From: SXRF01 sp038043465
GTDB lineage: Bacteria; Pseudomonadota; Alphaproteobacteria; Rickettsiales; SXRF01
Assembly (NCBI GenBank): GCA_038043465.1
Contig: JBBTBX010000003.1
Span: 1 to 64,000, forward strand
DNA length: 64,000 bases
Reading direction: 5' to 3'
A model generated the notes under the pieces. That model saw only the letters and a program-made list of their open reading frames with translations. It searched no databases and was not told where the DNA came from. A program made the position numbers and the translations under genes. Within the stretch, counting starts at the first letter, position 1. Each line of letters starts with the position of its first letter. Positions 41,099-49,587 of the stretch are shown here, one piece after another.

Positions 41099-41153
41099 AG
41101 GGGTTCAGAGGTCAGGGTTCAGAGGTCAGTAAATTGACCTCCGACCTCTGCCC
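41099..41153. repeat. heptamer hairpin between rpsB and tsf
   Basis: The left arm iterates gggttca, gaggtca, gggttca, gaggtca (41101-41128) and the right arm is ttgacct, ccgacct, ctgccca (41134-41154). The innermost 7-mer gaggtca (41122-41128) pairs exactly with tgacctc (41135-41141) around a 6-nt loop; the 8-mer cagaggtc also pairs with gacctctg. No T-tract follows, so ribosome read-through of both genes is plausible. Confidence 0.8.
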
Positions 41154-41192
41154 ACTACTTGAACTAAACACAAACCAAAAAGGAACAAAAAA

Positions 41193-42368
41193 ATGACACA
41201 AGTAACCGCAGAAATGATTAAAAATCTCCGCGAAGCAACAGGCGCAGGCATGCTTGATTGCCGCAAAGCATTAACTGAAAATGCTGGTAATATGGAAGAA
41301 GCCATGAACTGGCTGAAGAAAAAAGGTCTGTCCGCAGCCGCCAAAAAATCTGACCGCGTGGCGGCAGAAGGTCTGGTTGCTGTTGCTTCGTCAGGAAGCA
41401 AAGGCGCAGTGGTTGAACTGAATTCGGAAACCGATTTCGTTGCCCGCAATGAACAATTTCAGGCTCTCACTTCTAAAATCGCTAAACTCGCCCTTGCCGA
41501 AGGCGATGATGTTGAAAAATTGCGTGGATCTGTAGCTGCCGATATTACCTCGGCGATCGCAACTATTGGTGAAAATATGACCCTTCGCCGCAGCGCAACT
41601 TTGTCTGTAAGCAAGGGTGTTGTTGCAACTTATGTCCATAATGCTATTTCCGCCGGAATGGGAAAAATTGCAGTGCTGGTCGGGCTTGAATCCGATGGCG
41701 ATGCAGGAAAACTGGAAGCCTTCGGCAAACAGCTGGCTATGCACATTGCTGCTTCTAATCCAAGCTACCAAAGCAAAGCTAATGTTACCGAAAAAGACAT
41801 CAAGCGCGAAGAAGACGCAGCAACTGAACAAGTAGCTAAATTCTTTGACAAATACAAAGTTTTTGAAAGCTCTGTAGCTAAATACAAGGAAAAAATGAGC
41901 GGTGAACGTTCCTTCTCGGAAAAAATTCTGGAAGATAAACTGGCTGAACTTTCGCAGACTGTTCCAAATGTTGACGAGCTGCTTGCTGATTATGACACGC
42001 AGAGCAAAAGCGAAGACCGCAAAGAAAAACAGAATGCCGATAAGACCAAAAAACTTCTCGATGTATTTTTTGGAGAAGCAGCGTATATGCTGAAAAAAAT
42101 CCGCTCTTATGGCGATGACGCTGCAATCAAACAGAAACTGAAACAGATTAAAGTTGAGCGTTTCTTTGAAGAAAGCGTGCTTGAAGAACAGGTTTTTGTT
42201 ATTGATGGCAAAAGCAAAATTTCACAGGCTGTTGAATCGGCAGCTAAAGATATTGGCGCGCCAGTGAAAATAGCTAAGTTTATCAGCTACCGCCTCGGCG
42301 AAGGCATCGAAAAAGCCCAGTCAGACTTTGCTGCTGAAGTCGCTGCTGCTGCCGGTGCTGCTGCTTAA
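41193..42368 (+). CDS. tsf: elongation factor Ts with an internal insertion
   Basis: EF-Ts exchanges GDP for GTP on EF-Tu. The N-terminal part is standard: IKNLREATGAGMLDCRKALT, SETDFVARNEQF, LRRSATLSVSKGVVATYVHN and QLAMHIAASNPSY. The C-terminal SVLEEQVFVIDGKSKISQAV and RLGEGIEKAQSDFAAEV are also standard. The protein has 391 residues where about 300 are usual: roughly 80 extra charged helical residues (about 215-310, with YKEKMSGERSFSEKILEDKL and AELSQTVPNVDELLADYDTQ) lie before the second coiled-coil part. Relatives with such an insert are not known to me. A terminator follows the gene. Confidence 0.95.
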   Translation: MTQVTAEMIKNLREATGAGMLDCRKALTENAGNMEEAMNWLKKKGLSAAAKKSDRVAAEGLVAVASSGSKGAVVELNSETDFVARNEQFQALTSKIAKLALAEGDDVEKLRGSVAADITSAIATIGENMTLRRSATLSVSKGVVATYVHNAISAGMGKIAVLVGLESDGDAGKLEAFGKQLAMHIAASNPSYQSKANVTEKDIKREEDAATEQVAKFFDKYKVFESSVAKYKEKMSGERSFSEKILEDKLAELSQTVPNVDELLADYDTQSKSEDRKEKQNADKTKKLLDVFFGEAAYMLKKIRSYGDDAAIKQKLKQIKVERFFEESVLEEQVFVIDGKSKISQAVESAAKDIGAPVKIAKFISYRLGEGIEKAQSDFAAEVAAAAGAAA

Positions 42369-42396
42369 ATCTAAGATTAATCCGGATTGGATAAAA

Positions 42397-42427
42397 AGCT
42401 CCTCGCCTAAACACGAGGAGCTTTTTT
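42397..42427 (+). terminator. Rho-independent terminator after tsf
   Basis: Stem agctcctcg (42397-42405) with cgaggagct (42414-42422) encloses an 8-nt loop, followed by a T-run (42422-42427). This is the clearest classical terminator in the window and ends the rpsB-tsf transcript before the two inserted orphan genes. Confidence 0.9.
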
Positions 42428-42551
42428 ATTTATCAATAGCTTGCCTGAGAAGAAGCCATAAAAAAAACTGTCACACAATCTTAACTTTTGTTTAGATAGA
42501 CAACATATATGATAAACCTATCTCTAATAAAAACAGAATTGGCATATTTAA

Positions 42552-43502
42552 ATGGAAAATTATCACACTAAAATAGCTGAAACTTTAAAAACCCTGCTTA
42601 AAGAGTTGGATGGTGAACAACCAGCTGGAATAAATATAGGTTCTGTTACTTATAACAAAGACAGCTTAACCATAGAATTATTTCCTGCTACTTTTTTCAA
42701 AGGCTGGGAAATAATAAACAATTTACTCGATAACTTCAAAAAAACAGGGATTATTGTAGATAAAGAGTATAACTTGGTAAATGAGGAAGTTATAAATCAG
42801 GGAGTGGAAGTTAATGGAGGAAAATGCGATTTAACTTTAAGATATGACCCTCAGAAGAAAAATATTAATATTACTTTTAACCCCAGATTAAACCCGCAAG
42901 AGTTATATACGCATCTGATTAACTCTGTTGAGCTTGTCCAAAGAGAAAATGGCGCGAGCTGTACAAAGCCTGCAACACTTGTAAAAGAGGAAGACTCACT
43001 GATACAGTCAGATTTATCATGCGAAAAAATGCAAATAATAAATCAATTAGAAAAATTAAAAAGTATGAATCAATGTCATGGTTATATGAAATCATACTAT
43101 AAAGACTTGGAATATTCTGGCAATGATGAATTTGTTATGAGATATTTACCAACTGGTAATGGGAAAGATGAAGCTATAAGCTTTTTGAAAAAAATCATCA
43201 GTGGTGGATTTTTGGATAAAGCTGACCCTAAGATAGATATTAGCCAGCTAAAAAATGGAACTAAGCTTTATTTAACAAATTTTGATTTAGAAACCAAAAT
43301 ACAGGACAACCTGTTTCATGTGGTTTTTAAGCCAAAATTATCTGATGATATAGTTATAAATAATTTAGAGAGAGCCATAAATAGAGCCTTTTCCACTGAA
43401 GCACCAAGCGAAAGAGAAAGTCCTGAAAGCTTTGTAAAACGCATGACGCTGGAGTCAACGGATAAGACTGCATCCAGAACTAGAAACTCATTAAATAGAT
43501 GA
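42552..43502 (+). CDS. hypothetical protein, 316 aa (tsf-pyrH insertion)
   Basis: I recognise no family. The protein starts MENYHTKIAETLKTLLKELD and alternates helix and strand, with CDLTLRYDPQKKNINITFNP near residue 95 and a second similar block near residues 225-280 (KLYLTNFDLETKIQDNLFHV). The end is Ser/Arg-rich. No signal or membrane helix is visible. It and the next gene break the conserved tsf-pyrH order. Both are distinctly AT-rich, and their architecture (helix, short polar linker, beta-rich part) looks alike, which suggests related genes or one acquired unit. Confidence 0.6.
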   Translation: MENYHTKIAETLKTLLKELDGEQPAGINIGSVTYNKDSLTIELFPATFFKGWEIINNLLDNFKKTGIIVDKEYNLVNEEVINQGVEVNGGKCDLTLRYDPQKKNINITFNPRLNPQELYTHLINSVELVQRENGASCTKPATLVKEEDSLIQSDLSCEKMQIINQLEKLKSMNQCHGYMKSYYKDLEYSGNDEFVMRYLPTGNGKDEAISFLKKIISGGFLDKADPKIDISQLKNGTKLYLTNFDLETKIQDNLFHVVFKPKLSDDIVINNLERAINRAFSTEAPSERESPESFVKRMTLESTDKTASRTRNSLNR

Positions 43503-43512
43503 ACAAAAAATC

Positions 43513-44319
43513 ATGCAACAATCCAGCAAAACAATAAATCCTGATGCCCAAATAGAGATAAAGCTACGGGAATTATTATCTCTAATTAGCACTAATGCAA
43601 ATGGTGGTCAAAATAAAGCACGTTTAGCAAGATTAGGTAGCAATGACATTATGATAGGTTTTTACAATGACGAAAATGGAAAATCTGCCACCGTCAAGTT
43701 TTTGAATAAGCTTAAGGTTGGCTATTTCATAGATGACCACAATTTAAAAAAAACAGAGGATGAAATTAATAACCCCTCAATTCCGGCGCAGATTCTTAGC
43801 CAATTTCTGAGAATAACAGCTGACAATGATAATATCGCGATTCTTTTTAACCATCAAAGCAATTATAAGTCGGTCAATGCGGGGCTGGATAAAGCAATTG
43901 AATCGGTAAAAAAAGATATAGAAGAAAATAAGAAGCTGGAAACAACATGGAGAGACTCTCTTTCTTCTGATGCAGAAAAAGTTGAATTTGAACTTGGGAA
44001 AAAACTTGTGTTAGCCTTTCCTGAAGCAACAAGACAGGTAACAATAACTTACACTGCAACCCAGACACCAGAATATAAATTCCACGCAACTGTCAGCATT
44101 CATAATAGAAATGCTGACATGAAAAATACAACCAAATTAATAAAAAATCTAAACTCTACCTTTGGTAATGACGGAAAAGTAGAAATACTGGAAAATGATG
44201 ATCCGAACAGAATCAACTTTATGGTAACCGGACAGCCAGAAAAACTGTTGCCGCATTTTGAAAAATCTAGCTTTACTAATATTTTCAAAAGTTTACTGCC
44301 TTCAAACCACAGATATTAG
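43513..44319 (+). CDS. hypothetical protein, 268 aa (tsf-pyrH insertion)
   Basis: I recognise no family. It starts MQQSSKTINPDAQIEIKLRE, has an N-terminal half with LLSLISTNANGGQNKARLAR, a helical middle (SVNAGLDKAIESVKKDIEEN) and a beta-rich last third (RQVTITYTATQTPEYKFHAT; VEILENDDPNRINFMVTGQP). It follows the 316-aa gene after ten bases, on the same strand, and ends about 60 bases before pyrH. The pair is likely co-transcribed, since the tsf terminator separates it from the upstream operon. There is no export signal. Confidence 0.6.
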   Translation: MQQSSKTINPDAQIEIKLRELLSLISTNANGGQNKARLARLGSNDIMIGFYNDENGKSATVKFLNKLKVGYFIDDHNLKKTEDEINNPSIPAQILSQFLRITADNDNIAILFNHQSNYKSVNAGLDKAIESVKKDIEENKKLETTWRDSLSSDAEKVEFELGKKLVLAFPEATRQVTITYTATQTPEYKFHATVSIHNRNADMKNTTKLIKNLNSTFGNDGKVEILENDDPNRINFMVTGQPEKLLPHFEKSSFTNIFKSLLPSNHRY

Positions 44320-44361
44320 TTAGCACCCATACGCAAAATTCAAATTGCAACAGTTGGCAAA

Positions 44362-44380
44362 GCGTACTATTAGTGTACGC
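44362..44380 (+). promoter_or_regulatory. hairpin immediately before pyrH start
   Basis: gcgtac (44362-44367) and gtacgc (44375-44380) form a 6-bp stem with a 7-nt loop, one base from the pyrH ATG. No Shine-Dalgarno is obvious. The hairpin could limit ribosome access or be an operator half. Confidence 0.4.
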
Positions 44381-44381
44381 C

Positions 44382-45152
44382 ATGAGCAAATTAAACAAAA
44401 AATCTACCAGTAATGTTAGCGCGAAAAAGGCAGCAAAACCGCTATATAAGCGCGTTCTGCTGAAAATTTCCGGCGAAGCCCTGATGGGCAACCAGCAATA
44501 TGGGCAGGATCAGGAAACCATCGAGCGCATCTGTCGCGACGTTAAAAGCGCGCTTACGGTCGGGGTTGAAGTTTGCCTGGTGGTTGGTGGTGGCAATATT
44601 TTCCGTGGCATACAGGGCGCGGCTAATGGTATGGAACGCGCCAGTGCCGATTATATGGGCATGCTCGCCACGGTGCTGAATGCCCTTGCCATTCAAAATA
44701 CGCTCGAGCGCATGGGAGTTGATACGCGGGTTCTTTCCGCTATCAATATGATGCAGGTTTGTGAACCCTATATCCGCCGCCGCGCCGAACGCCACATGCA
44801 GCGTGGGCGGGTGGTAATTTTTGCCGCCGGCACCGGAAATCCTTACTTTACTACTGATACGGCGGCGGCACTCCGCGCCAATGAAATGGGCTGTGACCTG
44901 CTGCTTAAAGGCACGCAAGTTGACGGTGTATATTCCGCTGACCCGCGCAAAGATAAGAAAGCCAAACATTTTGACCGCCTCACCTATCACGAGGTTTTGG
45001 TGCGCGATTTGAAAGTCATGGATCAATCGGCTATTTCGCTTGCCCGTGAAAATCAAATTCCAATTATGGTGTTTTCCATACATGATGAAGGAAATTTTGT
45101 TAAAGCCCTGTGTGGACAAGGAAAATTTACTTTAATAACCGATAAGAAATAA
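44382..45152 (+). CDS. pyrH: UMP kinase
   Basis: PyrH phosphorylates UMP to UDP in pyrimidine synthesis; the bacterial enzyme is a hexamer. The 256 residues show KRVLLKISGEALMGNQQYGQ, the glycine loop VCLVVGGGNIFRG near residue 62, AADTD-type FTTDTAAALRANEMGCDLL and VDGVYSADPRKDKKAKHF. I take ATG 44382 over the in-frame GTG at 44373. It is followed by frr ten bases on, the usual pair. Confidence 0.96.
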   Translation: MSKLNKKSTSNVSAKKAAKPLYKRVLLKISGEALMGNQQYGQDQETIERICRDVKSALTVGVEVCLVVGGGNIFRGIQGAANGMERASADYMGMLATVLNALAIQNTLERMGVDTRVLSAINMMQVCEPYIRRRAERHMQRGRVVIFAAGTGNPYFTTDTAAALRANEMGCDLLLKGTQVDGVYSADPRKDKKAKHFDRLTYHEVLVRDLKVMDQSAISLARENQIPIMVFSIHDEGNFVKALCGQGKFTLITDKK

Positions 45153-45162
45153 CCGAGGATTT

Positions 45163-45717
45163 ATGACCGCTGATATTAACGAACTCCGTCGCCGTATGGA
45201 AGGCGCACTGAAATCTCTGCATACCGAATTCGGTGGGCTACGCACCGGACGCGCCAATGCCAGCCTACTTGAACATATCCAGGTGGAAGCTTATGGCAGT
45301 ATGGTGCCGCTTAACCAAGTGGCGAATATCAGCATTCCAGAACCGCACCTGCTTTCCGTTCAGGTTTGGGATAAAGGCACGGTGAAAGCCGTGGAGAAGG
45401 CAATTAATTCTGCCGGTCTTGGTCTTAATGCCGCTGCTGACGGTCAGTTGGTGCGCGTGCCGATTCCTCCGCTTTCGCAGGAACGCCGCGTTGAACTTAC
45501 TAAAGTTGCGGGAAAGTATAGCGAAAATGCCAAGGTCGCCGTGCGTAACGTACGTCGCGAAGGTATGGATAGCCTCAAAAAGCAAGAAAAAGACGGCAAT
45601 ATTTCCAAAGACGAACACACCAGACAAAGTGAAGTTATCCAGAAATTGACTGACGAATTCATCAAGAAAATTGACGATGCGCAGGCAGTGAAAGAAAAAG
45701 AAATTCTAGGGAATTAG
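45163..45717 (+). CDS. frr: ribosome recycling factor
   Basis: RRF splits post-termination ribosomes together with EF-G. It has 184 residues: ALKSLHTEFGGLRTGRANAS at the N-terminus, VEAYGSMVPLNQVANISIPE, the conserved IPPLSQERRVELTKVAGKYS and VAVRNVRREGMDSLKKQEKD. A gaggat ribosome site precedes the ATG. A heptamer array begins right at the stop codon. Confidence 0.97.
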   Translation: MTADINELRRRMEGALKSLHTEFGGLRTGRANASLLEHIQVEAYGSMVPLNQVANISIPEPHLLSVQVWDKGTVKAVEKAINSAGLGLNAAADGQLVRVPIPPLSQERRVELTKVAGKYSENAKVAVRNVRREGMDSLKKQEKDGNISKDEHTRQSEVIQKLTDEFIKKIDDAQAVKEKEILGN

Positions 45718-45720
45718 AGG

Positions 45721-45822
45721 CTCGTGATTCGGGATTAGAGCTTCGGGGGTTAGAGAAGTAATTATGAAGATAGTGAATGTTAGTATGCCCGAATCCCGAA
45801 TCCCGAATCCCGAATCCCTACC
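45721..45822. repeat. heptamer hairpin spanning the frr-uppS junction
   Basis: The right arm is four exact cccgaat units (45788-45815) plus cccta; the left arm holds gattcgg, gattaga and related units (45724-45755). The 11-mer gattcgggatt at 45726-45736 pairs exactly with aatcccgaatc in the right arm. The right arm is coding for the first residues of UppS. Confidence 0.8.
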
Positions 45823-46516
45823 AACTCATCTTGCCATTATCATGGACGGCAATGGCAGATGGGCAAAGGCGCGAGGTCTTCCCCGCACCGCCGGTCATAA
45901 AAAAGGTGCTGATGCGCTACGCCGTACCTTGGATAACTGCAGCAAAGCAGGGATTAATTATCTTACAGTTTATGCATTTTCTTCAGAAAACTGGAAACGT
46001 TCCAATGATGAAATAAGCGATTTAATGCAGCTTTTGCAGCATTATCTGCATCAGGATCTAGAAACATTGCATGAAAAAAACACCAAGCTGCGCTTTATTG
46101 GCGATCTTTCAAAACTGGATACAGAAATATGCAAACAACTGGAATTTGCCACTGACCTGACCAAAAATAACACTAAATTTCACCTAACCGTCGCGCTGAG
46201 CTACGGCAGCAGGCAGGAAATTGTGCAGGCTGCACAGGAAATAACCAGACAGGCAATCGCCGGGAAAATCAGTCCCGAGCAGATCACCGAAGAATTATTC
46301 TCCGCAAACCTGTACACACAAGGACTGCCGGAACCAGACCTGTTAATCCGCACTGGTGGCGAGAAACGCCTCTCTAACTTCCTGCTCTGGCAATCAGCTT
46401 ATACTGAATTTTATTTTTCTGATACCTTATGGCCGGATTTTGATGTAAGTGATCTTAACGCAGCATTAAACGATTTTTCGAAACGGGAAAGACGCTATGG
46501 AACATCTGGAACATAA
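45764..46516 (+). CDS. uppS: undecaprenyl diphosphate synthase
   Basis: UppS condenses eight isopentenyl units on farnesyl diphosphate to make the C55 carrier for peptidoglycan and LPS. The conserved core starts LAIIMDGNGRWAKARGLPRT, with AGHKKGADALRR, YAFSSENWKRS and PDLLIRTGGEKRLSNFLLWQ. The N-terminus is odd: MPESRIPNPESLPT is encoded by four tandem copies of the 7-mer cccgaat. The start is either ATG 45764 (250 residues) or ATG 45785. It overlaps cdsA by 20 bases. Confidence 0.94.
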   Translation: MKIVNVSMPESRIPNPESLPTHLAIIMDGNGRWAKARGLPRTAGHKKGADALRRTLDNCSKAGINYLTVYAFSSENWKRSNDEISDLMQLLQHYLHQDLETLHEKNTKLRFIGDLSKLDTEICKQLEFATDLTKNNTKFHLTVALSYGSRQEIVQAAQEITRQAIAGKISPEQITEELFSANLYTQGLPEPDLLIRTGGEKRLSNFLLWQSAYTEFYFSDTLWPDFDVSDLNAALNDFSKRERRYGTSGT

Positions 46517-47243
46517 CATTAATGGCAAGGTTGATTTTTTAACCCGAATCAAATCAGCACTGCTTGATAAGGAAAAATGGGCAGGGCTTGGTGTGCGCGT
46601 AATTTCCGGAGCGGTTCTTGCCACGCTAGTTCTTATATTGTTGTGGGTAGGCAGCTTTCCTTTTGCTTTTATTGTTTTCTTAGCCGCTTTGCAAATGCTG
46701 CGTGAATGGGATCATCTGACAAAAAATGAAGATTCCATGTGGGGCGTTGCCGGATTATTTTATGTTGCTGTTCCCTGCGCATCAATTGTGTGGATGCGTA
46801 ACCTGCAAATCGAAAATATAGAAAATGCTGGGTTATATATTGTACTGTATATTCTGTTTTGCGTATGGGCAACTGACATTGGGGCTTATTTCTCCGGGCG
46901 CATAATTGGCGGACCGAAACTTGCGCCAAGCTTAAGCCCGAACAAAACCTGGGCAGGACTTGGAGGGGGAATGGTAGCTGCCGGAATCACTGGTGGTTTA
47001 TGCCATCTTTTCTCCCCTTACCCAACAACAGTATTAAGCTCTATAATTTTTGGCATTGTGCTAGCAGTTGCCGCTCAGGCAGGAGACTTATTTGAATCAT
47101 GGATAAAACGTCGCGCTGGAGTAAAAGACAGCAGTACGCTTATCCCCGGGCATGGCGGATTGCTTGACCGCGTGGACGGACTGATGTTCTCAGTTCCCTT
47201 GTTTGCCATGTTCGTTTGTATATTCAGCCTCAGCCGAGCATAA
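46497..47243 (+). CDS. cdsA: phosphatidate cytidylyltransferase
   Basis: CdsA makes CDP-diacylglycerol from CTP and phosphatidate, the hub of phospholipid synthesis. It has 248 residues with about six to seven membrane segments. Diagnostic motifs are FSGRIIGGPKLAPSLSPNKT near residues 138-157 and the signature GDLFESWIKRRAGVKDSSTL with IPGHGGLLDRVDGL near residues 195-228. The start overlaps the uppS end. It is followed directly by dxr. Confidence 0.94.
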   Translation: MEHLEHNINGKVDFLTRIKSALLDKEKWAGLGVRVISGAVLATLVLILLWVGSFPFAFIVFLAALQMLREWDHLTKNEDSMWGVAGLFYVAVPCASIVWMRNLQIENIENAGLYIVLYILFCVWATDIGAYFSGRIIGGPKLAPSLSPNKTWAGLGGGMVAAGITGGLCHLFSPYPTTVLSSIIFGIVLAVAAQAGDLFESWIKRRAGVKDSSTLIPGHGGLLDRVDGLMFSVPLFAMFVCIFSLSRA

Positions 47244-47245
47244 AT

Positions 47246-48448
47246 GTGAGAAAAACTGTAACCATTCTCGGTTCTACCGGCACAATCGGACAAAACACCC
47301 TTAAATGTATCAAACTTCATCCGGAAAAATTCTCGCTGAAAGCTCTGGTTGCCCGCGATAATGTTGAGCTTTTGGCAAAGCAGACCAAAGAATTTAAGCC
47401 GCAATTAGCAGTTATTGCCAATCCCGCATTTTATCAGGAATTAAAAAGCCTGCTAAGTGGCACTGGTGTGGAAATAACTTGCGGCGAGGAAGCAGTTATA
47501 GAAGCAGCAAGTCTTGATGCTGATATCACCATGTCAGCGATTGTCGGTGCAGCCGGACTTAAACCGACGCTCGCAGCCATAAAAAATGGAAAGATCATCG
47601 CCCTTGCCAATAAAGAAAGTCTGGTATGTGCCGGCGAACTGGTGCAACGCGCGGTGGAGAAGCACGGAGCAACTATTATCCCAGTTGATTCCGAACATAA
47701 TGCAATTTTTCAATTGCTGCAATGTCATCACTCACAACAACCATCTTTCAGCCCTCACCCTAGTCCTCTCCCAAGGGGAGAGGGAATAAGCGGTGTTGAG
47801 CGTGTTACCATCACAGCATCCGGCGGCCCTTTCCGTACATTCACTCTGGAACAGATGCAGGACGTATCGGTGGAGCAGGCTATCCGCCATCCCAACTGGA
47901 ATATGGGCGCGAAAATTTCCGTTGATTCCGCAACCATGATGAATAAGGGACTGGAGCTAATCGAAGCCTATTACCTGTTTCCCTTAAAGCTGGAACAACT
48001 GCATATATTAGTGCATCCGCAGTCAATTATTCACGCACTGGTGGAGATGGTTGACGGTTCGGTTCTTGCCCAGATGAGCCTGCCTGATATGTGTACGCCT
48101 ATAGCCAACGCCCTCGCCTATCCTGACAGAATCGCCGCGCCTGTGAACAAACTCAGGCTGGAAGATATAGGAAATTTAAATTTTGAAGCACCGGACAGCA
48201 ACAGGTTTCCGGCAATTTCCCTGGCACGTTCCGCCCTACACAGCGGTGGATGTGCTCCAACAATCCTCAACGCCGCCAATGAAATAGCCGTGGATAATTT
48301 CCTGAAAGGAAGGATAGGCTTTCTTGACATAGCTAAAACAGTTGAAAAAACTCTGGATGTTTCGTATACTGGCTCGCTTGACACTATAAATGATGTGCTG
48401 GAATGTGACGCATTTGCCCGTCGCAACGCCAGTGAGTTAAACAAATAA
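47246..48448 (+). CDS. dxr: 1-deoxy-D-xylulose-5-phosphate reductoisomerase
   Basis: Dxr converts DXP to MEP, the committed step of the MEP isoprenoid pathway. NADPH loop GSTGTIGQNTL, DSEHNAIFQ, TASGGPF and WNMGAKISVDSATMMNKGLE are intact. I take GTG 47246, two bases after the cdsA stop; a TTG at 47216 would only add residues overlapping cdsA. Between DSEHNAIFQ and the TASGGPF strand about 18 extra residues (HHSQQPSFSPHPSPLPRGEG) are encoded by a GC-rich palindromic repeat, positions about 47726-47787. This lies close to the substrate-binding part, so it must be a tolerated loop insertion. Confidence 0.95.
   Translation: MRKTVTILGSTGTIGQNTLKCIKLHPEKFSLKALVARDNVELLAKQTKEFKPQLAVIANPAFYQELKSLLSGTGVEITCGEEAVIEAASLDADITMSAIVGAAGLKPTLAAIKNGKIIALANKESLVCAGELVQRAVEKHGATIIPVDSEHNAIFQLLQCHHSQQPSFSPHPSPLPRGEGISGVERVTITASGGPFRTFTLEQMQDVSVEQAIRHPNWNMGAKISVDSATMMNKGLELIEAYYLFPLKLEQLHILVHPQSIIHALVEMVDGSVLAQMSLPDMCTPIANALAYPDRIAAPVNKLRLEDIGNLNFEAPDSNRFPAISLARSALHSGGCAPTILNAANEIAVDNFLKGRIGFLDIAKTVEKTLDVSYTGSLDTINDVLECDAFARRNASELNK
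47752..47787. repeat. in-frame palindromic repeat inside dxr
   Basis: ccctcaccctagtcctctccc followed by aaggggagaggga forms a stem (cctctccc/ggggagagg type) around aa. The same motif is a very common dispersed intergenic repeat in proteobacteria. Here it lies inside an essential gene without breaking the frame. Confidence 0.75.
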
Positions 48449-48477
48449 GAAAATAAAATCGCAACGGAGTACTTACA

Positions 48478-49587
48478 GTGATCGAATCTCTTTATGCAAC
48501 AGGACATACGCTGGCAGCATTTATCATAGTGTTGAGCATAATTGTTTTTATCCATGAATATGGTCATTACATTGTCGCCAAACTCTGCGGAGTAAAAATT
48601 GAGACATTCTCAATCGGTTTTGGCAAAGAACTATTCGGCTGGAACGACAAATCAGGAACGCGTTGGAAATTCTCACTGCTACCGCTTGGCGGTTATGTAA
48701 AAATGTTTGGCGACTCCTCTGCTGCCAGCACACCTGATGGTAACTTGCTGGCAGGCATGACGCAGGAAGAACGTGAAAAATCTTTTCACTTCAAACCGCT
48801 TTACAAAAAGATGCTGATTGTTGTAGCTGGCCCAGTCGCTAATTTTCTGCTGACCATTGTAATATTCGTTTATTTTATCATGAGCAACGGCCTGCCTTCT
48901 GTTGATCCGGTAATAGGCAAGGTAATGCCGAACTCGGCAGCAATGGAAGCCGGACTACAGGAAGGTGACCGTATTATTGCAATTGACGATAAAAAAGTAT
49001 CCAGCTTCAATGATATTTCCTATTCTATAGCCACCAATCTTGAGACTACCGTTGCTCTGGATGTTGAACGCGCAGGCAACATTATGCGAATCAACCTTAT
49101 ACCCAAATTAGTTGAAGATGACGATGGGCTGGGAAATAAAATAAAACGTCCGATTATTGGTATAAAAAGTGGCGAAATAAAATATTCTGATGTCGGGATT
49201 ATAAAGGCAGTAGGGGAATCTGTGCGCCGCACCTATATGATCTGCGAATCAACGGTAAAAGTTATGGGACAGATGATTAGCGGTGAGCGCAGTGCCGATG
49301 ATTTGAAAGGCCCGGTTGGAATCGCGCAGCTATCAGGACAAGCCGCCAGCAAAGATACTCATACCGTGCTGTGGTTGATTGCGATTATCTCTGCCAATCT
49401 CGGCTTTATGAATCTACTGCCAATACCGGTTCTTGATGGCGGGCATCTCGTTTATTACACTATTGAAGCCGTAAGGGGACGACCTCTCGCTCAGAAAATA
49501 CAGGAATATGGCTTCCGTATAGGTTTTGCCCTTCTGGCAATGCTTATGATGCTCACACTGTTTAATGACCTGAGTAAGTTAGTTTGA
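48478..49587 (+). CDS. rseP: site-2 protease RseP family
   Basis: RseP is the inner-membrane zinc metalloprotease that cleaves anti-sigma factors and signal-peptide remnants. It has 369 residues with the active-site motif HEYGH at residues 26-30 in TM1, PLGGYVKMFGD near residue 75, one PDZ domain (about 130-205; GLQEGDRIIAIDDKKVSS) and the C-terminal second zinc ligand in LLPIPVLDGGHL near residue 315. It starts at GTG 48478 with acggag upstream. Its stop codon lies in the first unit of a heptamer array. bamA follows, as in most proteobacteria. Confidence 0.95.
   Translation: MIESLYATGHTLAAFIIVLSIIVFIHEYGHYIVAKLCGVKIETFSIGFGKELFGWNDKSGTRWKFSLLPLGGYVKMFGDSSAASTPDGNLLAGMTQEEREKSFHFKPLYKKMLIVVAGPVANFLLTIVIFVYFIMSNGLPSVDPVIGKVMPNSAAMEAGLQEGDRIIAIDDKKVSSFNDISYSIATNLETTVALDVERAGNIMRINLIPKLVEDDDGLGNKIKRPIIGIKSGEIKYSDVGIIKAVGESVRRTYMICESTVKVMGQMISGERSADDLKGPVGIAQLSGQAASKDTHTVLWLIAIISANLGFMNLLPIPVLDGGHLVYYTIEAVRGRPLAQKIQEYGFRIGFALLAMLMMLTLFNDLSKLV

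Noticed and set aside
41099..41153. Heptamer hairpins as ordinary Rho-independent terminators
   Set aside because: They lack the following T-tract, several overlap coding sequence, and a true terminator (42397-42427) looks quite different.
45780..45820. Repeats as assembly or sequencing artefacts
   Set aside because: Reading frames continue cleanly through the arrays in trmD, phbB and uppS, and the words differ at each locus, which an artefact would not produce.
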